A stretch of 64,000 nucleotides of DNA from Tausonia pullulans (lineage: Eukaryota; Basidiomycota; Tremellomycetes; Cystofilobasidiales; Mrakiaceae), in assembly GCA_951802195.1 (NCBI GenBank), contig OX637635.1, positions 620,001 through 684,000 on the forward strand. Reading direction: 5' to 3'. The position numbers were made by a program, and so were the translations under genes. The notes under the pieces are model-generated. The model searched no databases. It saw only the letters and a program-made list of their open reading frames with translations, and had not been told where the DNA came from. Shown here in pieces: positions 34,829 to 45,350 of this stretch (the first letter of the stretch is position 1; the number at the start of each line of letters is the position of its first letter).

Positions 34829-36421
34829 ATGCTTAATATCATCACCCCCTTCCTCCTGGTCGCCTCGCTTGTCGCCGCCGCCCCGGCGCCACAGAAGCGC
34901 GCCGTTGCGATCAGAGACACCTGCCGAGTCTCTGGACAGGTCAGTCGATTGCGCATCGCTCGTATCAGCCCTGGTCGCTTTCAGCTCAGCTGTTCTGATG
35001 GTCTCTACAGGTCGCCCTCACGTTCGATGACGGCTTGTTTGAGTACGAGAACGGTGAGCACCTCAGTCATCAGCACGACGAAGATCCTGTTGAACATCGC
35101 TGATGAAATGGCTCTCTCTTAGACATCGTCAACGCTCTCGGTGACTCCAAGGCCACCTTCTTCCTCAATGGAGACAACTATGCTTGTACGTACTGTAACT
35201 CTTTCTTTTGGTTTTTCTACCACATGCATGCAGCTAAACGCTTAGGGTCCCACTCATCCTCTCCCGGCGTCTTCATCTTCATCTCGGCCGAACACTCGCA
35301 CTGCACCCATATCCCTCTCTTTCACAGGCATCTACGATCACGCGTGAGTTGACTTCACGTTGTTTTATACCCGGTTCTGGCTGTCATCTCATTGCGTGGT
35401 CCTCTTGCCGAATACTCCTGACCCCCTCTCTTTCTGCTCCGCTTGGTTTCTACTCCTTTAGGGATGAGCTAAAGCGCCTCCATGCGGCCGGAATGACTCT
35501 CGGAAACCATGGATGGTCACACAAGAACTTCCAGACGCTCTCTTGGGATCAGGCTCACGATGAGCTCTGGCGTGTCGAGGAAGCGTTCATCAAGGCAAGC
35601 ACGCGCGATCCTGCCGATCACCCATCTACTCCCCTCAATCGCCCTTGGCTGACGAAGTCCTCCTATCCATAGATTCTTGGCGTCAAGCCCCTCTACTTCC
35701 GACCTCCGTACGGAGCGTACGACGACAATACGCTTGCTGTGCTTCAGAACCGCGGTTATACCGGTGAGAATGCGGCTAACTCCGACGGGCGCCGCGCGCG
35801 CAGCATGGACGCTGATTTTATCACGTGCCACCGCAGATCTTTTCCTTTGGGACCAAGACACCAACGATGCCAACGGAGCACCCGTCTGGCAGTCTAAGCA
35901 AACCATCGATGGTGAGTGGCTTCTCTCAGCCTTGGGGAGACGCGCGGACCCGCAGGGCCCAGTCTTCCCTTGTATCTCTTAGCTTAGTACAGAGAGCTGA
36001 GATCATCTTTTTCTATCATCTCATCCTCTTGCCTGCGGATCCCAGGCGTCGCCTCTCAGTTCCCCAATCCATCGATCGTCCTTTCACACTCCCCGCTCAG
36101 CAGTAGTGCGTTGTCCCGCCCGAATTTCCGCCGCGTCGGCGTGGGATTCTGCTAGTTGCTGACTCCTACTCATCTGAATGACAGCCGCCTTTGACTTGGC
36201 TCCTTATGCCATCAACAAGCTCAAGGGAGCGGGCTTCAAGCTCGTCGCCGTCGACACCTGCCTTGGAGACCAGGTACGAACGCTTCTTTGACCTGTTCAC
36301 AGCTCGCGCACTCTCTCCAGGCTGACACGATGTGCTGTATACTTTCAAAATGATTCAGGGAAGATGGCCGTACGAGTACCGTGGCCCCCCCGGTGTCCGG
36401 GACTCTACCTGGCACTGCTAG
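34829..36421 (+). CDS. Secreted polysaccharide deacetylase (CE4, chitin deacetylase-like)
   Basis: This is a second small CE4 enzyme. The ATG at 34829 starts a signal peptide (MLNIITPFLLVASLVAAAPA). Spliced motifs are VALTFDDGLFEYEN (motif 1; both Asp present, the usual Pro replaced by Leu), ATFFLNGDNYA, GNHGWSHKNFQTL (motif 2, H-x-x-x-H), FRPPYGAYDDN (motif 3), LFLWDQDTNDAN (motif 4) and SIVLSHSPLSS (motif 5). It ends YRGPPGVRDSTWHC. About nine introns occupy positions similar to those of the 25025-26623 gene, so the two are paralogues. No GPI tail is present. Release into the wall space and action on chitin-type polymers are inferred. An in-frame upstream ATG in the leader would precede the signal peptide and was not chosen. 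Confidence 0.88.
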
Positions 36422-36741
36422 GTCAAATCTGCGTCCTCTTGTGTATCTGGGCTCAGAAAAATAAGCTTTTCGCTCCTTCTCCCTCCCACCGAAGACTCTT
36501 TCCCCTCCAAATGCCTTCCCGGACCCTCTTCTCGCTTCCACTGTACTCTTATACCTTAAAGTAAACCGAACACTTTTAGTCTATATCAGTCAGTTATTCC
36601 CTCTAGTTTGCGTAATTCCACATGGTGGCGCGCATCACCGCGCGTTTTTCCTCCCGATCTGCAGTTTTCTTGGTTTAGTTCAAGTAAATCAGACTACACT
36701 GATATCAATCCTTTGATTTTACGACCTGTTCGTTTGTCGAG

Positions 36742-36941
36742 NNNNNNNNNNNNNNNNNNNNNNNNNNNNNNNNNNNNNNNNNNNNNNNNNNNNNNNNNNN
36801 NNNNNNNNNNNNNNNNNNNNNNNNNNNNNNNNNNNNNNNNNNNNNNNNNNNNNNNNNNNNNNNNNNNNNNNNNNNNNNNNNNNNNNNNNNNNNNNNNNNN
36901 NNNNNNNNNNNNNNNNNNNNNNNNNNNNNNNNNNNNNNNNN
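36742..36941. other. Assembly gap (200 N)
   Basis: Exactly 200 unknown bases, a conventional placeholder length, so the true distance is unknown. The gap removes the C-terminal coding end of the minus-strand creC-like gene. The 320 bases to its left after the deacetylase stop show no gene and may be that gene's 3' UTR or unrelated sequence. Confidence 0.97.
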
Positions 36942-39894
36942 CCCGACCCGACGCTCGCAGACTCGACACGCCCACTTGGGGACGCGAAGAGCCCGCCGAC
37001 GAGGGATTTCCCGGCTGGACGGGCGAAGAACCGGACCTGGGCTGCGCGGGAGACTTTCGCCGGACATGACAGAAGGTTAGCATGGGTCTTGAGAGAAGGG
37101 AGGGAGCGATGAGGGGATCGCACCAGTGCAGAGGGCGTCGTCGATGAAGTGCAGCTCAATGAGAATCCCTGGGTCAGTCGCTTTCGTCATGACTGCCTGA
37201 AGGAGCGCAACTTCCGCTCGTGGGGGAACTGAGTGATAGCGCGTGCCCGAATGCAAGGGAAGATGCGAGCTGGACGCATGATGATGATGATGATGGTGGT
37301 GGTGTTCGCTCGTGTTGGTCATAAGGCGGCGGAGCTGATGGGTGAAGGAAGTGGTCGAGGCGATCGAGTTGCGGTGATGATGATGATGATGGTGGTGGGA
37401 CGAAGTCTGTGGAAAGTTTAGATCAGCGAAATGGTCGGTTTACAACGAGATGGCCCAACTCACGTGGTGCCTTGGTCGCTGGAGCAACGCCGGCGAGAAG
37501 TCCCAAAGCAACACCTTCCCGTCTTCGCCGACGCTCCCAAAACGATACCTCCCCTTGACGCTGTCACACCTCGCCCAATCCCATGCGAGACCCGTAAGAA
37601 AGCTCGTATGACCTTGGCAGCGGGCGACGAGACCCCGGTCCCGAGGGGCGAGGATGGTGACGAGATCGTCTTGACCGCCAGAAAGAAGAAAGCGTGAGTC
37701 CGGGGACCAGGCGAGGCAAGTAAGGCCGCCGAAGTAGGAGGTGTAGACGTCGGTGAGACTGAAGATCATAGGGGTGATAGATGAGAAAAGGTTGTGATGA
37801 TGGTAACAATAGCGATGCAACAGAGCCCACGTACCGCTCCAATCCTATGTCGACGATCCTCAGCAAGCCGTCATCGCCAGCAAGTGCAAGCAGCTTGCCG
37901 TCCGGGCTCAAGCTCGCGGCCGTCAAACCTCTTGGGTCCATCGTCGTCGGTGCAAAGTTGTATGTGGGGTTCGCGGTGTTTCCGCTGCCACCTCCTCCAG
38001 CAGCAGACGGGCCCGTTGTCGTAACAGGCGTCGAAGGGGCCGATGCCTGACCCCCTACGCCCGTGGTGCTTCCCGACCCGGCTCCGTTGGCCATGGGTAC
38101 GCCACCCAGTCCGTCCCCCCCTCCACCGGCAGCACCACCACTGCTGTGTTCCGCCTTCTTCCTCTGACCGCCTGTCTGTCGTCCAGTGAGCCCAGCGTCG
38201 ACCCGCCAGACTGCGACGGGGTTCCTGCCGATGATGCGCGTTTTGTCCTTCTCCTTCTCGCTCTCCCTCGCCGGCGGAGGGTTTCGCCAGAACGCCAGAC
38301 CCGGCTGGTCCGGGTTCGCCGAGTGCCAGTCGGCCGTGGGAGCGACGAGACCGGTCCAGGGAGCGGTCGTCCCCGGTGCGAGGACCGGGTCATCGCGCTC
38401 GAGCGAGTACGTGAAAATGTGGCCGTCCTGGTGGATGACATAGAAAAGGAGTGGGGAGGTCGGATGAGGAAGTATGGCGAGGACTGCGGAAGGGTGGATG
38501 ACACCGAGTTTGTTCATCCGGGTGTAGCGACCAGAGATCGGCTCGAACCAGACGATATCACCGGTGATGAAGCCGATGAGAACGTCTAGATGGGTAGGGT
38601 CAGCTTAGCCAATGCTGAGAACACGCGAAGAGGCGATGGACACACCGAGCCTGTCGCCGGAGCTTGAGAGCTTTTGGACAGCGTGGCAAGTGATGGCGCT
38701 GGAAAAGGTGATACGCGCCAAGGGTTCCTGGTAGGCCAAATCCATCGTCAGTCCCAGAAACGGCAAATTCGCAACTTGTGAATTTACCTTGACTCGTCCT
38801 CCGATCTCAACCCATCCGAGCACACGCCCAAAGTTCCAGAGCGCCCAGGTCACACCCGGGTCGCCCATGCGCGCCCTCTCCGCGAGCACGCGGGTCAAGT
38901 TGTCGACACTCTGAATTCGAGTGACAAAAGAGCTCGAGGTCGAGCGGATGTTGTTCTTGGGCTTAGGCAGCGCTTGCTGGCCCGATGTCGAGTTGCTGTT
39001 CACCGTCGTCGAGACGGCCGCGACGGCCGCGGCTGCCGCGGCGCGCGTCGACGAGCCGAGGAAGTTGCGTGAGGGCACCGAGGAGGAGGTCGTTGTGTTG
39101 GTCGTCAGGGACGAGGGGAACGAGTTTGAGAGGTCTGACGAGGCAGCGACGGGCGACTGGGCGGACGAGGTGTGGTTGTCCGATGAATTGGCTGAGGGGC
39201 CCTCGGATGACGAGGACAGAGAGGGCTCGTAGCTTAGCGAGTTGCTTGCTACAAGGCCGGCCGCTGCCTGCTGTTGATGCTGTTGATCCTTGCTGCTTGC
39301 TCCTCCGACACTGCTGCCTGCTGCTCCGCCGTTCCCACCGGCACCGCTCATGCCAAGAAGTCCCCCAAGGCCCGATGTGCCGTCGCGCCGCGGTGGGTAG
39401 AGCAACTTGACGAGGTTCAGCCGGACAGGCAGCACGGGAACCGTGCCCGGTGAGACCGGCTGGGGGATGTACGTCGAAAGGAAGTGGGTGGGCGAGAGCG
39501 AATAGAGGCCCTCAGGCGCGACGAACGAGTCCGGCTGGCTGGACGTCGACGCTGCGTCTGCTGAAGGGTCCATGGGGGAGATTGGTTGGGGAGGAGGGAC
39601 GAGGTGCTGGTACAGGCCGGGTCTGTAGACAGAGGTCGGCGGCGACTGAGATGGCTGCTGATGCTGCTGCTGCTGCTGATGCTGCTGCTGCTGCTGCTGC
39701 TGTTGAGATGAAGTAACAGGGATAGTCCCGGGCTTGGACGAGGAGAGGAACGAGAGAGGTCGGACAACGGCCGGCCGAGGCGAGTGAGGAGGAGGAAGTG
39801 GGTGGAGAGGCTGGAGTATGGCCAGTAACTGGAGGCGCTTCGGTGTGAGATCTGTTGAAAAGCATGGCTTTTCAGCTTGCATGTCGATGTTCAT
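36942..39894 (-). CDS. creC/WDR20-type WD40 protein (3' end lost in gap)
   Basis: CreC in Aspergillus, and WDR20 in animals, are WD40 proteins that stabilise and activate a partner deubiquitinase (CreB, or USP12/46) and so affect carbon catabolite repression. The reading frame shows FVAPEGLYSLSPTHFLSTY, DVLIGFITGDIVWFEPISGR, YTRMNKLGVIHPSAVLAILP, YNFAPTTMDPRGLTAASLSP, DGKLLALAGDDGLLRIVD, YFGGLTCLAWSPDSRFLLS, SGGQDDLVTILA and GHTSFLTGLAWD, all typical. The start is uncertain: the ATG at 39894 gives MNIDMQAEKPCF, and a later Met (MDPSADAAST) is possible. A Gln/His run precedes the conserved part. Two His runs (8 and 9 residues) sit near the C-terminus before YHSVPPRAEVALLQAVM. The last visible exon (CTVSRAAQVRFFARPAGK) enters the gap. 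A 60-base intron (38787-38728) is stop-free. Confidence 0.87.
37278..37397 (-). repeat. Two CAC/CAT triplet runs coding polyhistidine
   Basis: On the coding (minus) strand 37397-37374 encodes eight His and 37304-37278 encodes nine His, within one exon of the WD40 gene. Mixed CAC and CAT codons suggest selection on protein as well as slippage. Confidence 0.85.
39654..39713 (-). repeat. CAG/CAT triplet repeat coding a Gln/His tract
   Basis: CTG/ATG triplets on the plus strand encode runs of Gln broken by His in the N-terminal part of the creC-like protein. Such tracts vary in length among strains. Confidence 0.85.
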
Positions 39895-40402
39895 CTCCAA
39901 CCGTGATGAAAGGACCACGACGACGACGATGAGGCAAGATGAGAGAGCCGAGCGGACCACGCGTGTCGCCCCCTCTCGGCGTCGCTCCGGTCCGGTCTTC
40001 TCTTCTCTCCCCTCGCTTCGCGCTCGCCACGTCTGACCCTCAAACTATATCTGCAGGGGGACAGGGGAGGACATGGGAGAGCAAGGGACGCACGTATCCG
40101 CTCACACGCTCAAGGCTTGAGGTCGAAGAGGCCGTCAGTCCTGTGGAAGGCGTCAGTCCTTTGCTTGCTTGGTCAAGGTGAGGGGCAGACAGTGAGGAAG
40201 AAGCGGGGCCTCGTTCTCTTGGGCGATCTCTGAACGTGTCTTGTCACCTCAGTTCCCCTCCCTGACAACGAGAGACCGAAGTGCTTGCTCATCATGCTAT
40301 CTGTTTCCCCGTCTGACATCGCTTTGCTTCTCGAGTCGCAGGAGTTTCATCTTGCATCATCCAAGCAAGACACCGCACCGTTCGCTCCAGCCAGCAACCC
40401 CT
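39895..40402. other. Intergenic region between two minus-strand genes
   Basis: The 508 bases hold the promoter and 5' leader of the WD40 gene and the 3' UTR of the membrane protein gene. No additional gene is supported. Confidence 0.5.
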
Positions 40403-41437
40403 TCAGATAGACTGATAGCTGCCCTCCCCAGCCCGCTGGCTCGTCTGCCTCCCAGGCGGAGGTGGCTGCTGCTGCTCCTGCTGCTGAGGAGGCGCGGAGG
40501 AGCCATCTTGTCCACCACCGTTGCCGCCTGCGCGCGACGACGGGGAGTGATTCGCCCTCTCGAGATCGTTGCCGTCCGGGAGCTGCCAGACTGAGAGCAA
40601 GACCACCAATCAAAGCTGTCGGTATTCAAACACGAATATGCCACGGCAATACGCAGCCCAACTCACTGGGCTCATTGGCTGTCGAAGGACCGAGCGAGAC
40701 ACCGTCCCGAGAGAAGTTGACGGATGGGACGGCAGCATACGTGTCGTCGCCGCGGATGCGGAGGGTGCTGATGGTTGCGTAGAAGGTCGGGAGCTGCAGG
40801 GAGGGGAAATCAGCTATCATGGACGAGTGATGGGAGGGAGGAACCGTCACATAGAGATGGACGGCGGCCGACGCCGGACCCCGGAGGTGACGACCACTTC
40901 TGCACCTCTCCCTCTTTTGTCACCTCCGGATACCTCACGAGACGCGGCCCACCACATACCTTGAGCACAAGAGAAAGCAGTACCAGCAGCAGCGCCACAC
41001 CTGACCTCCACCGCCCACCAAAAACCCAAACCATGTCCAGCAACGACGAGAGCGCGAGGAAACCCGCGAACAGCCGGAGCGGGCGCGAAGTCGACTGAAG
41101 CTCGAACGCGACGACGCCAAAGAGGAAGAGGGGAAAGTCTATGTTGAGAGGGGATTTATGAGAGGCTGGTGCGACAAGAGTGAGAGAGAGAGAGGGGGAA
41201 TGCGACAAACTGTAGCGAGGGAAGTGAACCATCCCGCTGGCGATGAGCGAAATGCCTGCCTGGATAGCGAGGAGAGTTCCCGCGTCGGTGCTGAGATGGA
41301 AGGACCGCGAGGATTCAGATATCTGATGCAGAATTGATCAAGGGAAGATGACGGACAGGTCGATGGACTGTTGCATTCTGGAGGGCAGAAGGGCGTTGGA
41401 GGGACTCAAGGAGATGCGGTCTCATCCGAAGAGACAT
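40403..41437 (-). CDS. Small multi-pass membrane protein, uncharacterised
   Basis: Five exons join in frame. The ATG at 41437 gives MSLRMRPHLLESLQRPSALQ, then SESSRSFHLSTDAGTLLAIQ. Hydrophobic segments are AGTLLAIQAGISLIASGMVH, FPLFLFGVVAFELQ, RLFAGFLALSSLLDMVWVF and SGVALLLVLLSLVLK, so about four membrane spans. A short loop follows (PTFYATISTLRIRGDDTYA), then a Gln/Pro/Gly-rich tail (APPQQQEQQQPPPPGRQ) ending GEGSYQSI. The acceptor before SESSRS and the donor after NAT give a 46-base first intron, the least certain join. I do not recognise the family; residence in an internal or plasma membrane is inferred from the helices only. Confidence 0.65.
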
Positions 41438-41666
41438 GCTAGCTAAAGGCCTCGGCTGAGCTGCCTCTCGGTCACCACGACGACGACATTCTTTAGCACC
41501 GCTCGGTCATCAAAAGAAAGATGAAAGATGCTGTTCGTCGTTGAGAAGGTGGCAAAGAGGTTTGTGTCCACACTCCGCAGTTCAATTAAAATACTGAAAA
41601 TGGCAGCTTGTCACGAATTGCAGCTTCTCCCTTGGACACAAAGGCAAAACAACACACACACACTCC

Positions 41667-43107
41667 TCAGTAAGCATCTCTCGGCAAGCCCGGAAGCTCC
41701 CGCTCTCTCGTCTCCCACCTCAGATCCGCTAGTCCTAACCTCCTCCGTCTCCTCACAAGCCAGACAACGGTCCCCATCACCGCAAGTACCCCGAGCCCAA
41801 GGACAACGCCGAGGATCGTATAGTTGCGCTTGGCGGCGTCTTGCGTATGGTCGACGAACTTGGGACCTGGAAGGGGGATAGCGGTGGAGAGGGGAAGAAA
41901 AACGGTTGCGTTGACGGCGAGGGCGCCGGGGGTAGGCGCGCCGATGGAGGGCCGGGGGGCGATGGGGAGGAGATGGGACTGAAGGTTTGGAGGCAATTAT
42001 CAGAGGAGCTCATGGTATGATTGGGAGGACGAGTGCATGGGCCTGACAGCGAAATAGCTCCTGTACAGGACAGCTGGTGGCGAGCAGTTTGTCCAGTGAT
42101 CCGGGCCAGTCTGAGCGCATTGGAAGTGATGAGCTCTCGTTGTCGATGCTCTTCATTTCCTCCTCTGTACTCCACTCACATAGGTCGGAATAGAGTACGT
42201 CACATTCAATACGAACCGAAGCTCGCTCCCTGCGAGGCCCTCGGGAATCTTGAATGGCCGGGAGTGAGTCCGGTCCTCCGGAGAGACTTGGAAGCCGCAC
42301 CAGCCTTTGTCGAGGACTGGTGGGTAATAAGAGGACGGAGGAGGGTCGAGGTCTAGATTGCCCCAGGGCTCTAGGATGACGTTGCTGAGAGGAGGCGGGG
42401 TTAGAGAAAAGCTGATTAAGAGCAGAAGCAGGTCGAAAGACGTACGTTCGATTGGCATAGGTCAAGATAGGCGTAACGATCCGAAAGACACCTGGGATAG
42501 AGATGTTATACTGGCCCGGGTCCCGAAAGCCAAAGAAAGCCGTTCGGCCTGTATGAGTGGGGCGACGCGTCAACGAAAAGGATCGCGTCGTCTATGATGA
42601 AAGCAAGTGCTGGAGGGAAGACTGAACGAACCGGCGTACAACAACGATGCCTCCTGTGGATAGATCATGCCTATCGACGAAGGGATCTCGGACGGAAGAT
42701 TTGCGTCGTAAGGGGAACTATCGGCCTGCTGCCGAGGTGAGAGCTGGCTTGGGGTTGGAGGAGGAGATTGCCATGTCCGTGAGGAGAAGGCCATGATCGT
42801 CGTCGTTGAGATATGAGGAGAGAAAAGAGCGGTCGATCGCGAATGAGAGTTCGGGCGTTCTCCGTCGTAGCCCAGGAATTGAGAGGTGGATGGTTGTTGG
42901 GAGGGTAGGGTGAGTCCCTTCGGAGGTGGCCTTCGTCGAACAGTCTGACAAGACAGGGGAAAGGTGCGAATGGCGGGCGGAGTTGACGTCGGGACCCGCG
43001 ACTCTCAGAACAAGAAGGGAGGATTAGTGCTCAAGCCGAAAACTTGAGTGCAAGAGCATCATCAAAAAAGCGAGGGAAGTGAAGAAGCAAGGAGATACGA
43101 AATCCAT
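41667..43107 (-). CDS. Type I single-pass membrane glycoprotein, uncharacterised
   Basis: The ATG at 43107 gives a hydrophobic leader (MDFVSPCFFTSLAFLMMLLH). A low-complexity Ser/Pro region and then a folded-looking extracellular part follow: GMIYPQEASLLYAGRTAFFG, FRDPGQYNISIPGVFRIVTP, EPWGNLDLDPPPSSYYPPVL, GWCGFQVSPEDRTHSRPF and ELRFVLNVTYSIPTY, with several N-x-T/S sites. Near the C-terminus is one clear transmembrane helix (ILGVVLGLGVLAVMGTVVWL) followed by RRRRR as a stop-transfer signal. A cytoplasmic tail of about 25 residues ends LPGLPRDAY. A second ATG five bases upstream (MSWISYLL...) opens a short frame that stops quickly and was rejected. The family was not recognised. The layout suggests a surface or secretory-pathway protein. 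Confidence 0.7.
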
Positions 43108-43334
43108 GACATTAGAAAAAGAGAGTCAAGTGCATGCGTAAGTGAAAGCGGGAGATGATGTTGCTGAGGGTAGCCCAGGCGAGGACGGCTGAGTAACATG
43201 TGCTTGCAGAGGAAGACAGAGTGGATTGTGCTTAGAAAGAAGAAACGGCAAGCCAAGGAGAGAAGAAGGGCTAGAGAGGAAAGTAGGTGCGACGAGGACA
43301 GAGTGAGGAGATGGCCACTTCAGGCCCGTAGCGC

Positions 43335-44239
43335 CTATTTCAAGATCAGCTTGTCCACGGCCTTCCCGGCTGCCTTGAGGGCCTTCCACTGCTCTACCGA
43401 AAGGGAAATCCCCTTCTTTCCTGGCTTCTCCTTAAGAAAAGGTATAGTGCTTTGTCTCAGTCCTTGCTCTTCGAAGGATTGATCAGAGCTGAAGCTCACC
43501 TCCTGAGTCGCCTTGTCGGTGTAGTACTGCGGCAGGGAGATGTCAGGGACGAGCAGGCAAGAGGAATACAATGCACTCACCTCCCTAATGTCTATGAGGG
43601 TCCGTCCCTTGAAGGTTCTGACAGTAACCCGCTTGCTGCCACCGAGCTAGAATGGGAGGGCGAGTTAGATCGAAAGACCACCTCATTCGCTCGCAACCGG
43701 GTCGCACTTCGACGAAACCGAGATCGCCGTCCTCCGAGGCAGTACTGGTTGTCTTAGCCTTATTTTGCGCGGAAGAGCAAACCGTCAGTGGGCACTGCCG
43801 GACGTGTCGAAGTTGAGGCACGTGAGAAGACGGCAAGCAACAGCGAGCCACCGTCTCAAGGTCAGCTTTCATCGTGACCTTAATTCACCTTAGCGGCTGG
43901 CTCCTTCTCCTTCCCCTTGGTGGCCTCTTTCTTCGCGGGGGCGGGCTTCCTCTTCTTAGCCGGCGGCGCGGTCACCTCCTCTTCGTCCTCCTCTTCGGCC
44001 TGCTCGTCCCAGCCTCCCTCCAGCTTTTCCGTGCAGCGATGAGGTATCTTCAATGATTCAGCCAGTCAAAGGGAACTTGGACTTCTCAGGCTCACTATTT
44101 CCTCCTCCTCATCCTGTTTCACGTCGAGGGATCGTTGACCAGGTCAGTGAGGTGATTCATATGACAGAACTACTCATTGACGCACATCGTTGACAATGAA
44201 ATCGTCGATCTCAGACTTAACACGTTTCTTGATGGGCAT
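43335..44239 (-). CDS. SUB1: Transcriptional coactivator PC4/SUB1
   Basis: SUB1/PC4 binds single-stranded DNA and supports RNA polymerase II initiation and genome stability. The start is MPIKKRVKSEIDDFIVND with an acidic/basic Lys-rich linker (GGWDEQAEEEDEEE, APPAKKRKPAPAKK). The C-terminal PC4 fold follows: KRVTVRTFKGRTLIDIREYY, DKATQE joined to EKPGKKGISLSVEQWKALK, ending AVDKLILK. Between ATQE and EKPGKK lies a 69-base stretch (43499-43431) that is open in frame but has GT-AG borders and interrupts the conserved fold, so it is taken as an intron. The spliced protein is about 150 residues, normal for fungi. Confidence 0.92.
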
Positions 44240-44823
44240 TGTATTGAAGTGGAAGGTGGGGGGGTAGATGGAGGTTAGACGAAGAAAGAGAGGTCGCATC
44301 GAACTACTCCCTTCCGACGCGTCGGTCGCACGCGTCATCGAAGTTCCCTTGTCATCACAACAGCTCGGAGCAGCAACCTCTTTTTTTAAAACGAGAAATA
44401 TGATTGACTTACGAGCATATAATCAAGTTGTGTTGGACTTCCCTGCAGCAGATTTTGAATAACCCGAAGCATGACTAGGTTGCCACCGAACGTGTATGGG
44501 TTACCTCTCGCTCTCTACAACCCCCCTCCCCCGTCAACTCCAGCTTCATTCTTCTTCCGACACCCAGTACGCGGATTACTTAGGTGGTTGACTGACATGC
44601 ATACTGAGAGACCCTTGGACAATAGAAGAAATGGGCATGAGCTCTTCGCTATGGGCCGGCGGGATTTGGAATTCCGGGCGAGACAGCAAGTTATTATCAC
44701 ATGCGCGATTGTTGAAACCAAGAAGAGGGAGAAGGAGAGATAAATGGAGGGAAAGGACTTCTGTTTCTCGTCCTCAGGACCGGGTGATTCCTCCTCTGAC
44801 TCCTCTGACTCTTCTGACTCGTC
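44240..44823. other. Region upstream of SUB1
   Basis: This is promoter sequence for the minus-strand SUB1 gene and possibly a 3' UTR of the tentative gene further right. The 44790-44826 segment has TCTGACTCC repeats that would read as an acidic Ser/Glu run on the minus strand. No firm gene. Confidence 0.4.
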
Positions 44824-45350
44824 TCAGTCCTCCCATTTTGACAAGTAAACCTCCATCGGGTGATCCTCATCTGAGCTGAACTCATCATAGCTGTACACGA
44901 ATTTTTGCAAGGTGGAGCTTGAGAATAGGTGAGCCATGGTCCAGAAGATCGTGGTTCGAGAAGAAGCACCTGCATTCGCATCGTCAGTCTTGAATCTATT
45001 CTCCGAACCAGCAAGCGGGCAGAGGCTGGAATTATTTACCGTCGAAGTCGACCTGCAACCAGACGATGTCGTGTGGAGGGGTCTCCCATCTCAAACCGGC
45101 CGAAGGCACCCTGAAGGGCCATCTCATCCTTGTCCTCGTCTTTATCCTTTTCTCCATCATCCTCGTCCTCTGTCCCCGTTTTTTCTCGCTTCCCTCCTCT
45201 CCCCCGCTCTGGCTTTCGTCCTTTACTGACGCTCTCCTGTATCACCCTCTCTGCGTTGTGGAACCACTGCAAGAGGCCTACTTCATCCGACGAATAATGT
45301 TGACCTGTTGACGGGTCAGATAGCGCAGGCCTCGCAGAACAACCCGGAGA
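44824..45350 (-). CDS. Tentative spliced gene fragment, function unknown
   Basis: Three minus-strand segments can be joined by GT-AG borders in one frame: one ending EVGLLQWFHNAER, one reading VPSAGLRWETPPHDIVWLQV with DFDG, and a last exon FWTMAHLFSSSTLQKFVYSY, then DEFSSDEDHPMEVYLSKWED before a stop. Beyond the stop, the same frame continues into an acidic Glu/Ser run. Upstream, another frame reads LSGLRVVLRGLRYLTRQQVN. I do not recognise the family, and opposite-strand frames in the same bases also look coding-like. It may be a real gene with unresolved exons extending to about 46190, or a decaying one. Confidence 0.3.
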
